This document shows positions 35,598 to 40,137 of a DNA stretch of 40,137 nucleotides, in pieces; the stretch's first letter is position 1; every line of letters starts with the position of its first letter. The stretch is from Gammaproteobacteria bacterium (GTDB taxonomy: Bacteria; Pseudomonadota; Gammaproteobacteria; Pseudomonadales; Pseudohongiellaceae): the NCBI GenBank assembly GCA_030831125.1, contig JAURLQ010000122.1:1-40137 (forward strand), in the 5' to 3' direction. Made by a program: the position numbers and the translations under genes. The notes under the pieces are model-generated. The model was not told the DNA's origin, did no database searches, and saw only the letters and a list, made by a program, of their open reading frames with translations.

Positions 35598-35900
35598 TCA
35601 GCTTTGCGCCATTTTGTGAATCCAGGGAAGAATGAGCGTGGTGATTCCGGCAGCCAACAGAATGTCCCTGTCCAGACTGTAGTAAGCAAGTGTTTCATCC
35701 GGCAGGTTTATCATAAGCCCGAACAATACCATTGCCAGCAGTGATACCGCCGAGCGATACATCAACATGGTGGTAATGCCCAGACCTGCTGCAATGATCA
35801 GCGGAGAATCGGCATTGATGCCGAACACCTGGAAAACGTCCTTGGCGTAAACAAGTCCTGCAGTGATGAACAGGGCCAGAGCCTGCAAGAGTTTCCACAT
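35598..35900 (-). CDS. Small membrane protein, three to four helices
   Basis: A 100-residue hydrophobic protein with an N-terminal helix (LLQALALFITAGLVYA), two central helices and one near the C-terminus (ILLAAGITTLILPWI). No family is recognised. GGAAG precedes the ATG. Its stop abuts that of the fmdB-type gene on the opposite strand. Confidence 0.7.
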   Translation of the reverse strand: MWKLLQALALFITAGLVYAKDVFQVFGINADSPLIIAAGLGITTMLMYRSAVSLLAMVLFGLMINLPDETLAYYSLDRDILLAAGITTLILPWIHKMAQS

Positions 35901-36027
35901 AACTGCGCTTCCTTTTGACTATCCAGTGGGTCCGGGAATCCAGCGTCAGGCATTCTAATGCATTGCGGTCCAGCAGATGTCAGAAATCTGCACGCTTGAA
36001 GCTGTTATTGAAATTAAAGGAAATCTG

Positions 36028-36987
36028 CTATCTGGAGCCAGAGGACTGCATGCTGACTTTCAGGACCTGTCCAACCTGCAAGAGGTCATTTGCAAGACCG
36101 TTTTCACTTCTGAGCATATTCACGGATGTGCCATAGCGTCTGGCGATGCGCCAGAGTGTTTCACCTCTTCTCACCTGGTGATTGACTTCAGATACAGCGG
36201 CGATTGTATTGGAGACAGCAGATGCTGCAGCCACATTGTTTGCAGTCGCTGTTACAGGGGCGGCTTCCTTGCTCACCATCACAGGAATCTGCAGTTTCTG
36301 GCCTGGGTGAATCAGCTCGCCAGACATACCGTTGGCTGCACGCAATTGCTGTACGGTAGTGCCGGTTCTGGAAGCGATCAGATAGAGCGAGTCGCCACGA
36401 CGCACAATATAATCCATTGTGCCTTCCTGCATGCGGGCTACGTAATTTTCATAGGGTTCGGTGAAGATTGCTACATGATAGTGGGGGGGATTACGTTCAC
36501 GGGTTACATCAAGTACGGCAGCCTGTTCCAGCGACAACAGGGTACTTTCCAGCCAGGAACGACAACTGCGTTTTGAAGGTATCCTCAGATCTATTGCCAT
36601 ACCGGTAGGATGTACCGAGTCGCTTGAAGCATTGGAAGGTTGGCGGTTGATGGGTCTGGTGAGACTGGTTACTGTCAGCATTTCACCACAGGCGTTGTTG
36701 TACTGCGCAGACAATCGTTCAATGAAAACCTTTACAGCTGGCCGGGCATAAGGGTAGGAAACATCGTGAAGTTCAAAATTCTGCCCTGGCTGAACTTTCA
36801 CCAGATAACCGTTTGCAACGAAATTGTTTACTTCAGTTGAGGTTTTCAGAAAGGTATAGCCATAACGGACAGCTTCCTGATGCTGCCGTTCCATTGAGGT
36901 GCGCGACCCTTTCAGGCTTTGGGCGTGAGCCTGGGTAACCAGGGTAATAACAGCGATGACAAGAAATGCAAGTCTGCCGGTTTGCAT
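36028..36987 (-). CDS. Exported LysM protein with LAS-peptidase-like domain
   Basis: A 319-residue exported protein. A signal peptide (MQTGRLAFLVIAVITLVTQA) is followed by a domain of about 160 residues resembling DUF5715. In it SVHPTGMAIDLR (H126, D133) and PPHYHVAIF (H169, H171) form the HxxxxxxD...HxH pattern of LAS-type zinc peptidases such as VanY and MepA. Two LysM peptidoglycan-binding repeats follow at about 192-236 (YIVRRGDSLYLIASRTGT) and 269-312 (HQVRRGETLWRIARRYGT). Together this suggests a cell-wall peptidase, although catalysis is inferred. The ATG at 36987 has AGGAGAGGAAG directly upstream; the frame extends 37 codons further without a good start. Confidence 0.85.
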   Translation of the reverse strand: MQTGRLAFLVIAVITLVTQAHAQSLKGSRTSMERQHQEAVRYGYTFLKTSTEVNNFVANGYLVKVQPGQNFELHDVSYPYARPAVKVFIERLSAQYNNACGEMLTVTSLTRPINRQPSNASSDSVHPTGMAIDLRIPSKRSCRSWLESTLLSLEQAAVLDVTRERNPPHYHVAIFTEPYENYVARMQEGTMDYIVRRGDSLYLIASRTGTTVQQLRAANGMSGELIHPGQKLQIPVMVSKEAAPVTATANNVAAASAVSNTIAAVSEVNHQVRRGETLWRIARRYGTSVNMLRSENGLANDLLQVGQVLKVSMQSSGSR

Positions 36988-37326
36988 CTTCCTCTCCTTG
37001 ACGATTCCAGTCGCAGGTGCCGTTATTCGGGAGCCTGTACAGAGGCTGTTTCCCGTGTTTTGTTGATTTTGATGTCCAAACAGCGGAAACCTTCTCATGA
37101 ATTATAAGGTTTGTCCAGTAGGTTAATGATTTTTATGGCTTTTGCGCCTGGAGCTTCTATATGTGAGTGGCTGCTGGACAGGCACTTTACAGCCCGGAAA
37201 GATTTCATCAAACAGGCATCTGCACTACTATCCCGATTCCAGGAGGTTGAGGCTGTATCGGGCTCGCAAGCTCCAGCACGGCAACAGTTTTTTCGCTTGT
37301 CAGTAATCAATACCAGGAAAGCCTTG

Positions 37327-38067
37327 ATGAAAACCCTTGTAAGCACCCTGACACTTGCAATTGCCATTCTGGTTGCGATGTCAACCGCATTGGCACAAGG
37401 CAACCGCTACAGCAGGGCAGTGCCCCGGAATCTGCCGCCTGCCACCGAGTTCATCGCTGCACGACTGCATTTCGGCACCAATGGCTACATCGGTCATATG
37501 GGCTGGTCCCACAATTATCCGGATTCAGACCGCAATCTTAATGATTTTCTGGAAAGGGCAACCGGACTGGATGTACAGGAAGCCTCATTCAGAATTGTCG
37601 AACTGGGGAGTGAGGAAGTTTTTGACTATCCTTTTGCATATGTATCCGAGCCGGGTGAAATGGAACTGACGGACCAGGAAGTGACAAATCTGCGCGAATT
37701 CATCAGCCGTGGAGGCTTCATACTGATGGATGATTTTGATGGTCCTGTGCAATGGGGCCAGATGCGCTCCCAGGTGCTCAGGGCATTCCCTGAAACTGAT
37801 TTCATGCCGGTTGATCTGGACCATGTGGTCTTCAGTGTGCATACACCCCTGGATAACATGCAGGCAATGTCGCAATACGTGCCCGGTGGCAATATCACCT
37901 ATTACGGCCTTTTTACCAATGATGGCAGACTGGGTATTCTGGCGGGGCATAACAACGATCTTGCGAATTTCTGGGACTGGTATGAGGATGGTGCAGTGCC
38001 GCTCAAACCTTCAACCGATGCATTCAGACTCGGTACCAATGCTGTTATCTATTCATTGACTCATTGA
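37327..38067 (+). CDS. DUF4159-type exported protein
   Basis: A 246-residue exported protein. The signal peptide (MKTLVSTLTLAIAILVAMST) ends near ALAQ. The rest matches DUF4159: EFIAARLHFGTNGYIGHMGW, a NLNDFLERATGLDV segment, LREFISRGGFILMDDFDG, and NDLANFWDWYEDG. DUF4159 proteins have a flavodoxin/glutamine-amidotransferase-like fold by family knowledge; function is unknown. The ATG at 37327 has AGGAAAG upstream. The frame is open for 72 codons before it, but that part shows no homology. In many genomes such genes sit beside MoxR/VWA modules; that is not the case here. Confidence 0.83.
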   Translation: MKTLVSTLTLAIAILVAMSTALAQGNRYSRAVPRNLPPATEFIAARLHFGTNGYIGHMGWSHNYPDSDRNLNDFLERATGLDVQEASFRIVELGSEEVFDYPFAYVSEPGEMELTDQEVTNLREFISRGGFILMDDFDGPVQWGQMRSQVLRAFPETDFMPVDLDHVVFSVHTPLDNMQAMSQYVPGGNITYYGLFTNDGRLGILAGHNNDLANFWDWYEDGAVPLKPSTDAFRLGTNAVIYSLTH

Positions 38068-38344
38068 TAACCGCGTCTTGAAGATGCGCCTTCGCGGAGG
38101 CTTACCCAAAAAGCAAACCCGAAGGCGGGTCAACTTACTGATAATTTGAACTACGGGGCAAATTTGATCATCGATTCTGCTTCAGCACCATCTACCGTGA
38201 AGCCCGTCACAATAATCCTGCCATGACATACAGATAATCAATTCGACTGCTGATTGCACCCCGCATGCTTTGCATCGTATCCAGTTATGCATTTGCGAGG
38301 AGATGAGTGGTATTCAGTCAATCAACTACTACAGGATCCAACCT

Positions 38345-38992
38345 ATGAACGGGATTACTCTGGCAATTACAGGTTCCATGCTGGCTTTGTCTGTAAACAG
38401 CGCCTTGGCAGACAGGGTGGGTGGCAGCCCAAAAGCAGATTTCAGGACAGACGAGCTCTCCATTCCCTGTGTAAGGATCCAGAACCTCAGTGAAGCGACG
38501 GAAGGCATGTACTACGATATCGTCCTGGTCCGTAGAGGCAATTCCTACAACTATGAACTGTCTGCAGCAGAACCCGAGGATTCCGCATTGTGTGAGCGTA
38601 TAGCCGATTTTGCCGAGTACGAGGACGATGATTATGAAGATGACGAAGACAGCGATGATGGCAGTGATGATTCAGGCAGTACACCAGACATACTTGCCCA
38701 GTGTGAAACCAGAAGCGACCGGTCAAAAATATCGGTCAAGGGCAAGAATCTGGAGGCAGGAGATTATTATGCAGTCATTACTTCCGGCGAAAATACCCTG
38801 CAGAGCATGACCAGGACCATTGCTGATGACGAACTTGAGTTTGATTTCGACAGTGACCCGGATGATGTGGCAGAGGGAGCCGAGGCGATTGCATCTGATT
38901 TCATTACAGGTGCACAGGTGATGGCAGCAATTCATCGGGATGGAGAAAGCGAAGCATTACTGGAAAAAACAGCTGGTTGCCTAGCCAGATAG
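38345..38992 (+). CDS. Exported acidic protein with Asp/Glu-rich segment
   Basis: A 215-residue exported protein that I do not recognise. The signal peptide is MNGITLAITGSMLALSVNSA followed by LADR. A beta-type segment (ELSIPCVRIQNLSEATEGMY) is followed by a very acidic stretch of about 25 residues (EYEDDDYEDDEDSDDGSDDS). A second beta-type segment (SKISVKGKNLEAGDYYAVIT) comes next. Four Cys in the mature part may form disulfides. The acidic stretch could bind Ca2+. AGGAT lies about 9 bases before the ATG; longer readings from 38270 would hide the signal peptide. A strong hairpin terminator follows. Confidence 0.75.
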   Translation: MNGITLAITGSMLALSVNSALADRVGGSPKADFRTDELSIPCVRIQNLSEATEGMYYDIVLVRRGNSYNYELSAAEPEDSALCERIADFAEYEDDDYEDDEDSDDGSDDSGSTPDILAQCETRSDRSKISVKGKNLEAGDYYAVITSGENTLQSMTRTIADDELEFDFDSDPDDVAEGAEAIASDFITGAQVMAAIHRDGESEALLEKTAGCLAR

Positions 38993-39010
38993 CGCTGCCC
39001 CGTTTATGCC

Positions 39011-39033
39011 AAAAGCCCGCTCTGCGGGCTTTT
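39011..39033. terminator. Bidirectional hairpin terminator
   Basis: A perfect 10-bp stem AAAAGCCCGC/GCGGGCTTTT with a 3-base loop lies between two convergent genes. The A and T arms allow termination in both directions. Confidence 0.9.
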
Positions 39034-39037
39034 GTGT

Positions 39038-39748
39038 CTACTGCTGATCGGTATGATGTTCCCGTTCTGCTTCAAAAATTTCAGGGGGCAGGTCAAGATC
39101 ATCAATAATGATGTCGCCACAGTTCTGTTTTGCCAGTTTTCCTTGCAGTCCTGTTTTCATGGCAATGAAGGTAACTGTGAGGTCTGCCTTGACACAAACA
39201 CCGGGGGTGTCACCTGTATCTGCATCCATGCCTGAGGGCAGGTCCAGTGACAATACCGGACAACCACTTTCATTGATTGTTTCGATGGCCGGGACAAGCA
39301 CGTTCCTCGGGCTGCCTGTTGTGCCTGTGCCGAGAAGTCCGTCAACAATGATCAAGGGTCTGGTCAGAATATCAGGAAAAGGTCTGCCATTTGCTTCTAC
39401 GACCTCAACACCTTTAGCAAGCGCAAAGTCCAGGGCTTCTCGTGCAGTCCCGGTAATTTTGTCAATCTTGCCGCAGACCAGGGCAGTGGCCTGCAGTCCT
39501 GCTTGCCGGGCAAGAGCAGAGAGTACCAGTGCATCACCACCATTGTTGCCAGTACCACAGAAAGCGCATATGGACTTTGTGTCAGGCCATTTCTGCAAAA
39601 GTGCAGTAAATGCACCACGTGCTGCCCTGCTCATGAGTTCAAAACCGTCCATGCCGTATTGTTCAATGGCAATCCTGTCGATTTCCCTGATGCGGGCTGC
39701 AGGATATCCCTGCTCAATTGCATTTTTGATCTCTGGCATCGGTTGCAT
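39038..39748 (-). CDS. nnrE: NAD(P)H-hydrate epimerase (stand-alone YjeF N-domain)
   Basis: A roughly 236-residue enzyme that interconverts the R and S forms of hydrated NAD(P)H so that they can be repaired. Family motifs are PAARIREIDRIAIEQYGMDG, FCGTGNNGGDALVLSALARQ, VDGLLGTGTTG and SLDLPSGMDADTGD. E. coli carries this domain fused to an ADP-dependent dehydratase; here the protein ends in EREHHTDQQ with no dehydratase domain. Start choice is uncertain: ATG at 39748 or 39739, or GTG at 39814, and none has a good ribosome site. No tsaE or queG, its common neighbours, is next to it. Confidence 0.85.
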   Translation of the reverse strand: MQPMPEIKNAIEQGYPAARIREIDRIAIEQYGMDGFELMSRAARGAFTALLQKWPDTKSICAFCGTGNNGGDALVLSALARQAGLQATALVCGKIDKITGTAREALDFALAKGVEVVEANGRPFPDILTRPLIIVDGLLGTGTTGSPRNVLVPAIETINESGCPVLSLDLPSGMDADTGDTPGVCVKADLTVTFIAMKTGLQGKLAKQNCGDIIIDDLDLPPEIFEAEREHHTDQQ

Positions 39749-39889
39749 TTGAAAGTCATTGAAATCTAATGGGAAAGCTGTCTGAACAGGAAAATTTCCT
39801 GGCAGTATAAGCACAGTACTGCACTAATATATGGTCCGTCCAATAACAATAATTTTCCACCTGAATGGGAAACAGCGAAAGTCTTTTTC

Positions 39890-40137
39890 ATGCTTGAACG
39901 CCAGATACTTCATTATCTTTACAGTGGTTACCCGTTTTCTGTTGTCGTGACTTTTTTTCTCGGCCTTCTTGAGGTCAGTGTGGTCAGCAATGAGGGCAAC
40001 AGCCAAACTGCCTTTGTATGGCTGGCCATTCTTTCGGCAGTTCTGTTCCTGCGTGTACTTGATTACCTCAATTATCTTGTCATCAACAAGGGCGAGATCT
40101 GGTCAGTGCGGAACATGTTCCGGAATTTCAGACTGGG
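39890..40137 (+). CDS. Membrane protein N-terminus, cut by window end
   Basis: The frame starts at ATG 39890 (MLERQILHYLYSGYPFSVVV) and runs off the right edge after 82 complete codons. Two hydrophobic segments are visible (about 15-29 and 40-58), followed by a basic stretch. The layout resembles the membrane N-terminus of a sensor kinase or diguanylate cyclase, but too little is present to name it. Confidence 0.6.
   Translation, partial: MLERQILHYLYSGYPFSVVVTFFLGLLEVSVVSNEGNSQTAFVWLAILSAVLFLRVLDYLNYLVINKGEIWSVRNMFRNFRL

Noticed and set aside
38068-38130. Structured RNA or terminator after the DUF4159 gene
   Set aside because: Short stems (such as ACCCG/CGGGT) exist but there is no T tract and no recognised RNA family layout.

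Overview
The window looks like chromosomal DNA of a gammaproteobacterium. The support is a holD-like/rimI pair, PilU, an E. coli-type PyrB, a peptide-release factor RF3, exonuclease I and a DinG helicase. Base composition looks close to balanced by eye. A secreted matrixin, EF-hand proteins, a TonB receptor and many exported proteins fit a marine heterotroph, but this lineage guess is inference. No rRNA, tRNA or CRISPR array was seen.

Layout. 1-2262: 3' part of a TonB-dependent receptor and its terminator. 2263-4577: a small accessory patch with a decayed IS3-type transposase, a voltage-gated-type K+ channel, and two gapless 84-bp imperfect direct repeats exactly 1760 bp apart. 4578-9140: an EF-hand protein, holD-like/rimI, and a leftward operon (lysozyme-like exported protein, hisC, small membrane protein). 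9272-12688: an orphan GAF-PilB/GspE ATPase, an AT-rich intergenic region with several DnaA-box-like sites, and an unknown protein. 12739-17032: prfC followed by a malonate cassette (madL, madM, matB). 17237-19476: pilU and pyrB on the minus strand. 19566-19741: first copy of a MITE-like palindromic element. 19859-23343: matrixin protease and sbcB. 23333-26116: a divergent NarL-type two-component pair in which both genes are broken, the regulator by an in-frame TAG and the kinase by a frameshift. 26189-31706: cyclophilin lipoprotein, an Nramp-like transporter lacking the canonical motifs, an acyltransferase and dinG. 31721-35191: SMP-30-like protein, second MITE copy (inverted), second cyclophilin, and an Hpt-REC-REC protein. 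35343-40137: FmdB zinc ribbon, small membrane protein, a LAS-peptidase-like LysM protein, a DUF4159 protein, an acidic secreted protein, a stand-alone NAD(P)HX epimerase, and the start of a membrane protein cut by the window end.

How genes work together. MadLM would import malonate and MatB would activate it to malonyl-CoA; no decarboxylase is present here. PilU and the GAF-ATPase belong to type IV pilus or type II secretion machinery encoded elsewhere. The strongest unexplained signals are the paired lesions in one two-component system with a NarL-like palindrome between the genes, the two-copy inverted-repeat element, the direct repeats around the channel gene, and the DnaA-box cluster far from any dnaA or mnmG.
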